A stretch of DNA of 64,000 bases from Alkalibacillus flavidus (GCF_040545925.1 NZ_JBEPMX010000011.1:20075-84074); one strand, 5' to 3'; positions 9,110 through 17,956 are shown, counted from the first letter of the stretch. Program-made: numbers and translations. The notes: generated by a model not told the origin, from the letters alone.

Positions 9110-10405
9110 TCAATCCAGGCCTAGACGGTCAAAGATCATATCAACGTTCTTTAAATGATAGGTCGCATCAAAACATGATTCTAATGTAGCTTCGTCAACA
9201 GTACTCGTGATCTCATCAGTTCCACGAATTAAATCAGGGAATGATGTTCCTTCTTCCCAAGCGCGCATGGCTAAGGGCTGCACAAGATCATAAGCGCGTT
9301 CACGCGAAAAACCTTGGTCAATGAGGGTTAAGAGTACACGTTGTGAATAGATTAAACCGTATGTTCGACCCATATTGGCCTGCATATTATCTGCGAACAC
9401 CGTTAAATTATCGACAGTGCTTGCAAATCGATTCAACATATAATTAAGCGCAATCGTCGCATCAGGCAAAATGACACGTTCTGCAGATGAATGAGAGATA
9501 TCTCGTTCATGCCAAAGTGACACATTTTCATACGCTGTCATCATATAACCACGGATAACGCGCGCCATACCAGACATATTTTCTGAGCCAATCGGATTAC
9601 GTTTATGCGGCATAGCCGATGACCCTTTTTGGCCTTTTGCAAAAAACTCCTCTACTTCACGTGTCTCACTTTTTTGTAACCCACGTATTTCGGTAGCCAT
9701 CTTCTCAATCGATGTCGCGATTAACGCTAATGTTGACATATAGTCAGCGTGACGATCCCGTTGTAATGTTTGAGTCGAAATCGGTGACGGCGTTAAACCA
9801 AGCTTTTCACACACGTATTGTTCAACATACGGATCGATATTAGCATAGGTTCCAACAGCGCCCGATAATTTACCGACTTCGATACCTTTTGCGGCCACTT
9901 CAAAGCGTTCTATATTTCGTTTTAACTCTTCATACCAAAGTGCAAGTTTTAACCCAAATGTCGTCGGCTCCGCATGAACACCATGAGTCCGTCCCATCAT
10001 AATCGTATACTTATGATCTTCAGCTTTTCGTTTGATGACATCTAAAAACTTATGTAAATCATTGCGAATTACATCATTAGCTTGCTTAATCGTGTAAGAC
10101 AAAGCCGTGTCTACTACATCTGTTGATGTTAAGCCATAATGGATCCATTTCTTTTCGTCACCTAATGTTTCTGAAACCGCACGTGTAAACGCAACGACAT
10201 CGTGACGTGTCTCTTGTTCAATCTCTTGAATGCGATTCAGATCAAAGGTCGCTTGCTCACGTATTGTCGCAACATCCTTTTTAGGAATATAACCCAGCTC
10301 TGCCCACGCCTCACAAGCTAATATTTCAACTTCTAGCCATGCTTTAAATCGGTTTTCCTCTGTCCATATTTGTCCCATTTCTTCACGTGTATAACGTTCG
10401 ATCAT
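9110..10405 (-). CDS. purB: Adenylosuccinate lyase
   Basis: Cleaves SAICAR to AICAR and adenylosuccinate to AMP, so it acts twice in purine synthesis. 431 residues from ATG 10405. The fumarase-superfamily signature GSSAMPHKRNP is at 261-271, TSTDVVDTA near 93-101 and GRTHGVHAEPTTFG near 138-151 (catalytic His region). A further 9 codons upstream (to 10432) overlap purK and are not needed. GGAGGGAACAGC lies before the chosen ATG. Confidence 0.97.
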   Translation of the reverse strand: MIERYTREEMGQIWTEENRFKAWLEVEILACEAWAELGYIPKKDVATIREQATFDLNRIQEIEQETRHDVVAFTRAVSETLGDEKKWIHYGLTSTDVVDTALSYTIKQANDVIRNDLHKFLDVIKRKAEDHKYTIMMGRTHGVHAEPTTFGLKLALWYEELKRNIERFEVAAKGIEVGKLSGAVGTYANIDPYVEQYVCEKLGLTPSPISTQTLQRDRHADYMSTLALIATSIEKMATEIRGLQKSETREVEEFFAKGQKGSSAMPHKRNPIGSENMSGMARVIRGYMMTAYENVSLWHERDISHSSAERVILPDATIALNYMLNRFASTVDNLTVFADNMQANMGRTYGLIYSQRVLLTLIDQGFSRERAYDLVQPLAMRAWEEGTSFPDLIRGTDEITSTVDEATLESCFDATYHLKNVDMIFDRLGLD

Positions 10406-11531
10406 GCTGTTCCCTCCAAATATTACTTTCATCTATAGTTTTTAAAATATCTTCAACTTCATTTCCAATAAAATTAATATGCCCCATTTTACGACCCGTT
10501 TTCGCTTTATCTTTCCCGTAATAATGCAACTTCGCTTGAGGCAAGTTTGTGATAACTGAGTCCACTTTATTAACATGTTCACCTAAAATATTCGTCATCA
10601 CCACTGGTGTCTTTAAATCAATATTATCTAATGCCCAGCCGCAAATCGCACGTACATGCTGCTCAAATTGTGAAGTCGTACACGCATCAAGTGTGTAATG
10701 CCCAGAATTATGAGGTCTCGGTGCCACTTCATTCACATAAATGGTATTATCTCTTCCTAAAAAGAGTTCAACACCTAGAGCACCAATCGAACCAAGCGTT
10801 TCAGCCACATTAATCGCAACATTTCGAGCATGCGTTTCAACTGAATCTTCAACACGTGCTGGTACAATTGATTGATGTAAGATATGGTTGACGTGAATAT
10901 TCTCAGATAAAGGATATGTCATCACGTCTCCATTTGTACCTCGTACAACTATAACCGACAGCTCCTGTTTGAAATACACCATTTCTTCTAAAATACAAGG
11001 ACCTTGTCTAAGTAAGGACATAGCAGCTTCAACATCGTCCTCGTTATAAATCACTATTTGTCCTTTGCCATCATAACCAAACTGACGTGTTTTCAAAATG
11101 GCAGGATATCCTATTATGGCAATGGCAGTTGGTAAGTCACTGCTTGTGTTTACAGATTGATAACGCGCAACCTGAGAACCACTACTTTCAATGGCTTGTT
11201 TTTCAAAAACGCGATCCTGCGTCGTTTCAATCAACTGACTACCTTGTGGCAAATAGGCATAACCTTCTAAATAGTTTAAAACGTGACTATCTACATTTTC
11301 GAATTCATATGTGATGACATCAGCCACTTCTTTTAGCTGTTTCGCTGCTTCTAAATCCGAATAAGGCGCGACAATAATATTATCAGCTACTTGTGCTGTA
11401 GGCGAATCAATATTAGGATCTAAAACTGCAACACGAAATCCCATAGCTTTCGCCGCTAAAGCCATCATCCGTCCTAGTTGGCCACCACCAATAATTCCAA
11501 CTGTCGAATGCGGTTTAATTATAAACGCCAT
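10383..11531 (-). CDS. purK: N5-carboxyaminoimidazole ribonucleotide synthase
   Basis: ATP-grasp enzyme making N5-CAIR from AIR and bicarbonate; PurE then converts it to CAIR. 382 residues. GIIGGGQLGRM at 12-22 is the hallmark N-terminal loop; the ATP-grasp region shows KTRQFGYDGKGQ and, near the end, NEVAPRPHNSGHYT. AAAAGGAG precedes the ATG. It overlaps purE by 13 bases and purB by 23. Confidence 0.97.
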   Translation of the reverse strand: MAFIIKPHSTVGIIGGGQLGRMMALAAKAMGFRVAVLDPNIDSPTAQVADNIIVAPYSDLEAAKQLKEVADVITYEFENVDSHVLNYLEGYAYLPQGSQLIETTQDRVFEKQAIESSGSQVARYQSVNTSSDLPTAIAIIGYPAILKTRQFGYDGKGQIVIYNEDDVEAAMSLLRQGPCILEEMVYFKQELSVIVVRGTNGDVMTYPLSENIHVNHILHQSIVPARVEDSVETHARNVAINVAETLGSIGALGVELFLGRDNTIYVNEVAPRPHNSGHYTLDACTTSQFEQHVRAICGWALDNIDLKTPVVMTNILGEHVNKVDSVITNLPQAKLHYYGKDKAKTGRKMGHINFIGNEVEDILKTIDESNIWREQHDRTLYT

Positions 11532-12019
11532 GTTTTAAACTCCTTTTGACTCGCTTCGACTTTATCTTGCATAGTTTGACGGTACTGTTGCAATCGTTGA
11601 TACAGGTCCAAATCAAATGGTGCTAATTGTTTAGCAGCTAACAACCCAGCATTTTTAGCACCGGCTTCACCAATAGCAACTGTTGCAACAGGGACTCCAC
11701 CAGGCATTTGAACTATTGATAAGAGTGAATCGAATCCACTTAAGCTCTTTGATTCAACAGGTACACCAATGACTGGTAAGACTGTTTTGGCCGCGATCAT
11801 ACCTGGTAAATGAGCAGCACCTCCTGCTCCGGCAACAATGACTTTTATTCCCCGATCGTATGCTTTTTCAGCGTATGTAAACATTTTATCAGGGGTTCGA
11901 TGCGCTGAGATCACTTCTTTTTCATAAGGAATTTGTAATTCTTCTAACACAGCACATGTTTGTTTCATCGTTTCCCAATCCGATGTACTTCCCATCACGA
12001 CACCAACAACAGGTTGCAT
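11519..12019 (-). CDS. purE: N5-CAIR mutase, first gene of the purine operon
   Basis: Class I PurE, moving the carboxyl of N5-CAIR to C4. 166 residues from ATG 12019. GSTSDW (10-15), SAHRTP (38-43) and GAGGAAHLPG (64-73) form the active site of the family. The frame stays open to 12088, but that stretch is the terminator hairpin of the riboswitch, so the ATG after AAAGGAGG is the real start. Transcription depends on the promoter, PurBoxes and riboswitch listed just upstream. Confidence 0.97.
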   Translation of the reverse strand: MQPVVGVVMGSTSDWETMKQTCAVLEELQIPYEKEVISAHRTPDKMFTYAEKAYDRGIKVIVAGAGGAAHLPGMIAAKTVLPVIGVPVESKSLSGFDSLLSIVQMPGGVPVATVAIGEAGAKNAGLLAAKQLAPFDLDLYQRLQQYRQTMQDKVEASQKEFKTWRL

Positions 12020-12039
12020 TAAGAGACCTCCTTTAAAAT

Positions 12040-12081
12040 AAAATGCAGATTGCTCTCCACTATAAGGAAAGCAATCTGCAC
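12040..12081 (-). terminator. Intrinsic terminator of the purine riboswitch
   Basis: In the RNA an 11-base arm (complement of 12070-12080) pairs with 12044-12054 and is followed by TTTTATTTT. It lies 56 bases after the aptamer and just before the purE ribosome-binding site, the position of an expression platform that shuts transcription when purine is bound. Confidence 0.88.
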
Positions 12082-12137
12082 ACTTCATCTAACCGATACA
12101 CTACTCCCATATATCATGGTCAAATTATCAGATTACT

Positions 12138-12209
12138 CCCTCATAGTCCAGCTTGTTTACGGCAACCGGGTAGAAACTTTTGGGCCATATTCCCAATATT
12201 ATATGAGGG
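12138..12209 (-). promoter_or_regulatory. Purine riboswitch aptamer (guanine/hypoxanthine type)
   Basis: P1 is CCCTCATA (12209-12202) paired with TATGAGGG (12145-12138). The core shows TTTCTACCCGGTTGCCGTAAA and GGACTATGAG, the conserved J2/3 and J3/1 sequences of the class. The specificity base equivalent to C74 is C (plus-strand G at 12146), which in this family means guanine or hypoxanthine rather than adenine. It controls purE-purD by premature termination at 12040-12081. Confidence 0.95.
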
Positions 12210-12241
12210 TATATCATTGTCGTATTTCAATTTCTACTCAA

Positions 12242-12269
12242 ATTATAACATGAAAATCTAAACTATCAA
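12242..12269 (-). promoter_or_regulatory. Sigma-A promoter of the purine operon
   Basis: A perfect TATAAT (12242-12247) is preceded, after 16 bases, by TTGATA (12264-12269). The start of transcription should fall near 12235, about 26 bases before the riboswitch aptamer. Confidence 0.8.
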
Positions 12270-12283
12270 TCAAAACTTTAACA

Positions 12284-12327
12284 AAAACCGAAAAATATTC
12301 TCAACATTAAGCTTAATGTTCGTTTTT
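12284..12327. promoter_or_regulatory. Two inverted PurBoxes (PurR operator)
   Basis: AAAACCGAAAAAT (12284-12296) and, in opposite orientation, AATGTTCGTTTTT (12315-12327) each match the PurR consensus AWWWCCGAACWWT with one mismatch; 18 bases separate them. They lie about 50-93 bases upstream of the predicted start point, as at the B. subtilis pur operon, where PurR represses and PRPP relieves (family knowledge). The distal box touches the truA stop codon. An 18-base perfect palindrome (12303-12320) overlaps the distal box. Confidence 0.75.
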
Positions 12328-13064
12328 TAATAAGTGACTTGCCACAAAAATAACCCGTGACTAGGCGCTGTCATCCCGACTTTTTGCCTGTCTAAAGTGG
12401 CAAATGCTTCATCAATACAGGACGACGCCTTTTTATTTAACCCTATTTCAACTAAGGTCCCGACAATAATTCGCACCATGTGGGTTAGAAAGCCATCACC
12501 TTTTACTTCGAACATGATACGACCATTCTCTTCCCAAATCTCAATCGCATTCACCGTTCGTGTTTTATCCCCAGTGACATTGGACTTAGATGCAGAAAAC
12601 GGTGTGAAATCATGAGTCCCGATAATTTTTTCAGCTGCTGATCTCATCAAATCGAGATCAATTGGTTTAATGACATGCCATTCGTACTGCCGATTAAATA
12701 AATCATAATGACGTTGATTTAGCACGGCGTAACGGTAAACTTTCCCTCGAGCACTCTTCCGTGCATGAAAATGTTCATCAACTTTCTCAACTCGTTGCAC
12801 TTGCACATCTGATGGTAATAAGGTTTGTAGTGCTTGGTGCCAAGCCGAACAATCCAAGGTTAAAGGCGTATTAAAATGAATGACTTGATCTAACGCATGC
12901 ACTCCTGAGTCCGTTCTACCAGATGAATAAATCCGAATATCATCACGATGTATTTTCTTTAAGGCTTGTTCAATAACCAATTGCACCGTTCGTTCACTTG
13001 TCTGCACCTGATAACCAGCAAAATGTGTGCCGTCATAAGCGATATGTACTTTAATTCGTTCCAC
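12327..13064 (-). CDS. truA: tRNA pseudouridine(38-40) synthase
   Basis: Modifies uridines 38-40 in the anticodon arm of tRNAs. 245 residues; the catalytic Asp is D52 in SSGRTDSGVHA (47-57). The DFTPFSAS and FEVKGDGFLTHMVRIIVG stretches are typical. It is the last gene of the ecfA1-ecfA2-ecfT-truA unit. In most Bacillaceae rplM and rpsI follow truA; here the pur control region follows directly. Confidence 0.96.
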   Translation of the reverse strand: MERIKVHIAYDGTHFAGYQVQTSERTVQLVIEQALKKIHRDDIRIYSSGRTDSGVHALDQVIHFNTPLTLDCSAWHQALQTLLPSDVQVQRVEKVDEHFHARKSARGKVYRYAVLNQRHYDLFNRQYEWHVIKPIDLDLMRSAAEKIIGTHDFTPFSASKSNVTGDKTRTVNAIEIWEENGRIMFEVKGDGFLTHMVRIIVGTLVEIGLNKKASSCIDEAFATLDRQKVGMTAPSHGLFLWQVTY

Positions 13065-13076
13065 ATTGACTCCCCT

Positions 13077-13874
13077 TTACCTTATCATCAGATAAATTGA
13101 TATCGTTGCCGTCGTCATCAGGCATACGACGATATAATCCATTGTCCTAAAAACGATTTGCCGATAAGATGTACGATGGTCAGCCCCTTGGTAACCTCGC
13201 GCCTCCATCGCCATAGCTAGAGCTTCAGCCCGTTTAAAGGCACTGATAAACAACGGAATTAAAAGCGGTAATAAAGCTTTAAGTCGGTCTCGAAGTCGTC
13301 CTTGCGTATAATCAAGACCTCTAGCTGCTTGCGCCTTTGCGATCTTATCCATCTCTTCTGTCATGGTTGGTATTAACCTTAATGAGATCGCCATCATAAT
13401 CGCCAATTCATTGACGGGTAGCCCCAACCTAGTCAACGGTGTTAAAAACCACCTCATCGCATCTGTGACCGCTAACGGCGGTGTCGTTAACGTAAGAAGA
13501 GTTGCCATGACAATCATAAGAAGCAAACGACTCGCAATCTCGCCACCTTGGATAAAACCTTGGTCATAAATAACGAACCCAAACACATCAAATAAGGCTT
13601 CACCATCACGTTGGAATAACACATGAAAGATAAAGGTAAAGGCCACGAGCCACCAAACTGGCTTTAATCCTTTGATTAAATAGGTTACTGGGATTGTTGA
13701 TAATAAAACACAACCCAATACGAACCCGTATAATAAGCTATAAATCAACAAGCGATCGATAACGAACATCGTGATCACAAACAAAATAAGCGAGATGATT
13801 TTCGTCCGTGGATCTAATCTATGTATGAATGATTCTCTCGGAATATACTGGCCTAAAATAAATGATTGCGTCAC
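13077..13874 (-). CDS. ecfT: ECF transporter transmembrane protein EcfT
   Basis: Membrane scaffold of a group II energy-coupling factor transporter, which links two ATPases to exchangeable vitamin-binding S components. 265 residues with about five to six hydrophobic segments. The cytoplasmic coupling helices carry the two Ala-Arg-Gly motifs, in AQAARGLDY and AMEARGYQG. Its start overlaps the ecfA2 end by four bases. No S component is encoded nearby, as usual for group II systems. Confidence 0.95.
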   Translation of the reverse strand: MTQSFILGQYIPRESFIHRLDPRTKIISLILFVITMFVIDRLLIYSLLYGFVLGCVLLSTIPVTYLIKGLKPVWWLVAFTFIFHVLFQRDGEALFDVFGFVIYDQGFIQGGEIASRLLLMIVMATLLTLTTPPLAVTDAMRWFLTPLTRLGLPVNELAIMMAISLRLIPTMTEEMDKIAKAQAARGLDYTQGRLRDRLKALLPLLIPLFISAFKRAEALAMAMEARGYQGADHRTSYRQIVFRTMDYIVVCLMTTATISIYLMIR

Positions 13875-14737
13875 TTGTTAGCACCAGCCTTTATCCGCTT
13901 GATTAAAGCCTGGCTAACTGTATCGACCGTCGCTTCATCTTCATTCCAGTTGACACCTAAAGTTTGTTGCATGTAATCAACGAATTTAATCGATTCAGGA
14001 GCAGCTAAACCAATCGCTTCTAACTGATCTCGTTTTTCTATTAAATGTTTCGGTGAGGTCACACTGTCGATACAACCGTCATTTAATACCACAAGCTGAT
14101 CAGCATTCGCCATGGCATCTTCCATATTGTGAGTCACTAAAACGACCGTTTTACCCTTTTCTTCATTGAGATACCGAAATAATTGCAGCAGCTGTTTTTT
14201 ACCCACTGGATCCAGCCCTGCTGTCGGCTCATCTAAGACAAGTACTTCTGAATCTAAAATTAACACACTTGCTAAGGCGACCCGCTTCATTTGCCCACCA
14301 CTTAATGTAAAAGGAGACCGTTCTAAAAATGATTCATCAAGGCCAACATCCTGCAAAACTTGAGGCAATTTTGCTTCAACTTGTCCGAGATCTAACCCAA
14401 AATTCTTCGGACCAAATAACAACTCTTGTTTGACGGTTTCCTCAAATAATTGATGCTCTGGATATTGAAATACAAGACCAACTCGCCTTCGCAATTCTTT
14501 TAATGGTTTAGATTTAGCACCTGGTAATCTAGTGTCACCAACCGTGACAGTACCTGATGTTGGTTGTAATAATCCATTTAACTGTTGTAGCAAGGTCGAC
14601 TTTCCAGAGCCTGTTCGACCGACAATAGCTGTGAAAAACTCTGATGGAATCGTAAAGGAAAGTCCTTGTAAGGCAACATGCTCGAGTGGCGTATTCGGTT
14701 GATAAATATAGTCTACGTCTTCAAATACAATCTCCAT
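13871..14737 (-). CDS. ecfA2: ECF transporter ATPase EcfA2
   Basis: Second ATPase of the ECF module. 288 residues; Walker A GRTGSGKST at 40-48, Q-loop QYPEHQLFEE near 91, signature LSGGQMKRVALAS from 145, Walker B VLVLDEPTAGLDP from 165, and H-loop VTHNMED. The Met-Lys after the signature and the long C-terminal extension fit EcfA2. It overlaps the ecfA1 end by 25 bases. Confidence 0.95.
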   Translation of the reverse strand: MEIVFEDVDYIYQPNTPLEHVALQGLSFTIPSEFFTAIVGRTGSGKSTLLQQLNGLLQPTSGTVTVGDTRLPGAKSKPLKELRRRVGLVFQYPEHQLFEETVKQELLFGPKNFGLDLGQVEAKLPQVLQDVGLDESFLERSPFTLSGGQMKRVALASVLILDSEVLVLDEPTAGLDPVGKKQLLQLFRYLNEEKGKTVVLVTHNMEDAMANADQLVVLNDGCIDSVTSPKHLIEKRDQLEAIGLAAPESIKFVDYMQQTLGVNWNEDEATVDTVSQALIKRIKAGANK

Positions 14738-15540
14738 AATTCATCCACCAGTTCTTCATAATGTAAGGGTTCTTGCGTTATATCAATCGACTGTCTAGTT
14801 AATTGCTGATAGACTTTAGTGACAAATGGTGGTTCAAGACCTACCTCATGTAATTGGTCACCTTTCTCTAGTAACTCTCTTGGCTTTCCATCAAACCAAA
14901 CGGTTCCTTCATCCAGTGTGATCACACGGTCAGCTAAAGCAGCTTCATTCAAGTCATGCGTGACCATAATAACCGTGACACCAAGTTGTTCTTGAAGTTC
15001 TTGAATGAGTGATAGCACTTGTTTTTTCCCGATCGGGTCCAACATTGATGTGGCTTCGTCTAACACAATCACTTCTGGCTGCATGGCTAATACACTCGCT
15101 AAAGCCACACGTTGCTTCTGACCACCTGATAAGCGTGAAGGTTCGTGATCCTTATAAATTGTCATGTCGACCTGTTCAAGACTCTGATCAATCCGTTTAA
15201 TCATCGTTTCACGTGGTACAGCTAAGTTTTCTAACCCAAAGGCCACATCATCAGCAACGGTAGTTCCGACAAATTGGTTTTCAGGATTTTGAAAAACCAT
15301 CCCAATATAATGACGGGCTTGGTGTTTGGATTCATCAGTTAAGACAGTTTGATTCACACGCACAACGCCACTTGTTGCTAAACATAATCCATTAAGCAAT
15401 TTGGCTAATGTTGACTTCCCTGAACCATTACGTCCAACAATCGCGACCCATTCACCGTGTTCGATGGTGAGATTAATATTTTCAAGTACATGACTTGCTT
15501 CGTTTTGATAACGAAACGAAACTTGCTCCAGCTCAATCAA
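14713..15540 (-). CDS. ecfA1: ECF transporter ATPase EcfA1
   Basis: First ATPase of the ECF module; 275 residues from TTG 15540. Walker A GRNGSGKST 36-44, signature LSGGQKQR from 137, Walker B VIVLDEATSMLDP from 157, H-loop VTHDLNEA. I prefer TTG 15540 because AAGGAG lies eight bases before it; the alternative GTG at 15549 overlaps that Shine-Dalgarno. Transcription can start at the extended -10 promoter immediately upstream. Confidence 0.94.
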   Translation of the reverse strand: MIELEQVSFRYQNEASHVLENINLTIEHGEWVAIVGRNGSGKSTLAKLLNGLCLATSGVVRVNQTVLTDESKHQARHYIGMVFQNPENQFVGTTVADDVAFGLENLAVPRETMIKRIDQSLEQVDMTIYKDHEPSRLSGGQKQRVALASVLAMQPEVIVLDEATSMLDPIGKKQVLSLIQELQEQLGVTVIMVTHDLNEAALADRVITLDEGTVWFDGKPRELLEKGDQLHEVGLEPPFVTKVYQQLTRQSIDITQEPLHYEELVDELWRLYLKT

Positions 15541-15570
15541 TCCAAGCACTCCTTAGGTTTACTTTCTGTC

Positions 15571-15580
15571 ATTATAGCAT
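15571..15580 (-). promoter_or_regulatory. Extended -10 promoter for ecfA1A2T-truA
   Basis: TATGCTATAAT (perfect TATAAT at 15571-15576 with the upstream TG) without a good -35. It begins in the last bases of the rplQ terminator T-tract and lies about 30 bases before the ecfA1 start. Confidence 0.6.
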
Positions 15581-15581
15581 A

Positions 15582-15622
15582 AAAAAAGGGTTCAGTTCTC
15601 ACGTATATGAGATCTGAACACC
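15582..15622 (-). terminator. Terminator after rplQ
   Basis: RNA arms GTTCAGATCTCA and TGAGAACTGAAC (15619-15590 region) with a TATACG loop, followed by CCCTTTTTTT. It closes the large ribosomal protein unit and separates it from the ECF genes. Confidence 0.85.
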
Positions 15623-15642
15623 CCTAATTACTAATCATTCAA

Positions 15643-16005
15643 TTAGTCAACTAATTCAATAATCACTGTTTTCGCTCCATCACCTTTACGTTCACCTAGT
15701 TTAAGGATACGAGTGTATCCACCTTGGCGCTCTTCGAAACGTGGAGCAATATCAGAGAATAATTTTTGTAGTGCGTCTGTACCTTCTTCATCTGCTTCAA
15801 CTTTACGCAAGAATGAAGCTGCTTGTCGACGAGCATGAAGGTCGCCACGCTTACCTAGCGTAATCATTTTTTCAACGACTGGGCGTAGCTCTTTAGCTTT
15901 TGATTCTGTCGTTTCAATGCGCTCATGAACGATCAAATCAGTCGCTAAGTTACGTAGTAAAGCCATACGCTGTTCAGTCGTACGACCTAATTTCGCTTTT
16001 GCCAT
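15643..16005 (-). CDS. rplQ: 50S ribosomal protein L17
   Basis: 120 residues from ATG 16005, which has AAAGGAGG nine bases upstream. KLGRTTEQRMALLRNLATDL at the N-terminus and the GGYTRILKLGERKGDGA end are diagnostic. L17 lies near the peptide exit tunnel. Last gene of the alpha operon, 45 bases after rpoA and followed by a terminator. Confidence 0.97.
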   Translation of the reverse strand: MAKAKLGRTTEQRMALLRNLATDLIVHERIETTESKAKELRPVVEKMITLGKRGDLHARRQAASFLRKVEADEEGTDALQKLFSDIAPRFEERQGGYTRILKLGERKGDGAKTVIIELVD

Positions 16006-16049
16006 CCTTAAAGACCTCCTTTGCATAGGGATTCACTGTGATACATCTA

Positions 16050-16994
16050 TTAATCGTCTTTACGTAAGCCTAAGTTAAGGGCCTCTAGCTTATGCTTCAC
16101 TTCATCTAGAGATTTACGTCCTAAGTTACGAACTTTCATCATATCTTCTTCAGATTTCTGTGTTAGTTCTTGTACGGTATTAATACCAGCACGTTTTAAG
16201 CAATTGTAAGAACGGACGGATAGATCCAACTCTTCAATTGTCATTTCTAACACTTTCTCTTTTTGGTCTTCTTCTTTCTCGACCATAATATCTGCGCTCT
16301 GTGCTTCATCTGTTAACCCGACGAAAACATTTAAGTGTTCAGTAAACACTTTCGCGCCTAAAGATACCGCTTCTTCAGGACGAATGCTTCCATCTGTCCA
16401 GACATCAAGCGTCAGCTTATCATAATTCGTGACTTGACCAACGCGCGTGTTCTCAACTTGATACGTTACACGTTCAACTGGTGTGAAGATTGAATCCATT
16501 GCGATGACACCGATTGGTTGATCATCTTTTTTATTTTCTTCTGCTGGACGATATCCACGGCCTTTTTCAGCATTAATCTTCATGCTTAACTTACCGTTAC
16601 CCGTGATTGTCGCAATTTTTAGCTCAGGATTTAACACTTCAACATCGCTATCGTGCTGAATATCTGCAGCTGTAACGTCACCTTCACCACTTACATCAAT
16701 TTCTAATGTTTTCGCATCGTCAGAATAAATCTTCAAAGCTAGTTTTTTCAGATTTAAAATGATCGTTGTCACATCTTCCATGACGTAATCAAGTGTGGTG
16801 AACTCGTGTAACGCTCCTTCGATTTGAACAGATGTAACAGCTGCTCCTGGAAGGGAGGATAATAAGATACGACGCAAGGAGTTACCCATTGTTGTACCAT
16901 ATCCACGCTCTAATGGTTCAATTACGAATTTACCGAACTTAGCGTCGTTGCTAACTTCGACCGTTTCCACTTTTGGTTTTTCAATTTCAATCAT
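16050..16994 (-). CDS. rpoA: RNA polymerase alpha subunit
   Basis: 314 residues. The N-terminal assembly domain carries VEPLERGYGTTMGNSLRRILL (here IEPLERGYGTTMGNSL, dimer and beta contact region) and the C-terminal DNA/activator domain (about 245-314) carries LSVRSYNCLKRAGI and VRNLGRKSLDEV. Starts at ATG 16994 after GGAGGG. Unlike the tight spacing of its neighbours, it is preceded by 168 bases holding its own promoter and a terminator-like hairpin. Confidence 0.98.
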   Translation of the reverse strand: MIEIEKPKVETVEVSNDAKFGKFVIEPLERGYGTTMGNSLRRILLSSLPGAAVTSVQIEGALHEFTTLDYVMEDVTTIILNLKKLALKIYSDDAKTLEIDVSGEGDVTAADIQHDSDVEVLNPELKIATITGNGKLSMKINAEKGRGYRPAEENKKDDQPIGVIAMDSIFTPVERVTYQVENTRVGQVTNYDKLTLDVWTDGSIRPEEAVSLGAKVFTEHLNVFVGLTDEAQSADIMVEKEEDQKEKVLEMTIEELDLSVRSYNCLKRAGINTVQELTQKSEEDMMKVRNLGRKSLDEVKHKLEALNLGLRKDD

Positions 16995-17020
16995 TCACAA
17001 AACCCTCCTTCAAAACGTCG

Positions 17021-17045
17021 AAAAAACGATGACTCATCCATCGTT
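17021..17045 (-). terminator. Terminator-like hairpin in the rpoA leader
   Basis: RNA AACGATG-GATGAGT-CATCGTT: a perfect 7-base stem whose descending arm runs into TTTTTT. It ends about 27 bases before the rpoA ATG, inside the operon, so it would act as an attenuator rather than an operon end. Confidence 0.6.
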
Positions 17046-17118
17046 ATTCCCAAAACGGGCGGGGTCCACGTATAATACGCGGATCAATCCCTTATAACCG
17101 TGCTATACTTTTAAAGCT

Positions 17119-17147
17119 ATCATATCCCATTATAGACGGGCTGACAA
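17119..17147 (-). promoter_or_regulatory. Internal promoter upstream of rpoA
   Basis: TTGTCA (17142-17147), 17 bases, TATGAT (17119-17124). It sits directly after the rpsK stop and would give rpoA-rplQ a leader of roughly 118 bases containing the hairpin at 17021-17045. Confidence 0.65.
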
Positions 17148-17162
17148 ATTATATACGCCAGA

Positions 17163-17564
<402 letters not shown>

Positions 17565-17590
17565 GACGAGCATACCTCCTTTTTAATCAT

Positions 17591-17956
17591 TTATTTTCTC
17601 TTGTTCGCTACTGTACGACGTGGACCTTTACGTGTGCGAGAGTTGTTCTTCGTCTTCTGACCACGAGTTGGTAAACCACGACGATGACGGAGTCCACGAT
17701 AAGAACCAATTTCAATTAAACGTTTGATGTTAAGTGACTCTTCACGACGAAGATCACCTTCAACTGTATAATTGTCCATTGCTTTACGGATATTCGCTAG
17801 TTCTTCTTCAGTTAAATCACGTACACGTGTTGTTTCACTAACACCTGCTTCAGCAAGTACTTCGCTAGCTGTTGTATGACTAACGCCATAAATGTATGTC
17901 AATGAAATAACGACGCGCTTTTCACGTGGAATATCTACACCTGCAATACGAGCCAT
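17591..17956 (-). CDS. rpsM: 30S ribosomal protein S13
   Basis: 121 residues; MARIAGVDIPREKRVVISL start, SYRGLRHRRGLPTRGQKTK and a basic C-terminal tail that reaches the tRNA sites. Follows rpmJ in the alpha operon. Confidence 0.97.
   Translation of the reverse strand: MARIAGVDIPREKRVVISLTYIYGVSHTTASEVLAEAGVSETTRVRDLTEEELANIRKAMDNYTVEGDLRREESLNIKRLIEIGSYRGLRHRRGLPTRGQKTKNNSRTRKGPRRTVANKRK

Larger units (their letters stand above)
12020..12326 (-). other. Purine operon control region (307 bases without a gene)
   Basis: Holds, in direction of transcription, the PurBox pair, the sigma-A promoter, the purine aptamer, the terminator and the purE ribosome-binding site. No credible small gene was seen in it. 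Confidence 0.9.

Noticed and set aside
12020..12088. Longer N-terminus for purE (23 extra codons)
   Set aside because: The stretch is the riboswitch terminator hairpin; the good ribosome-binding site is before ATG 12019.
12303..12320. 18-base palindrome as a truA terminator
   Set aside because: No continuous T-tract follows on the minus strand close enough, and half of it is the distal PurBox; kept only as part of the PurR region.
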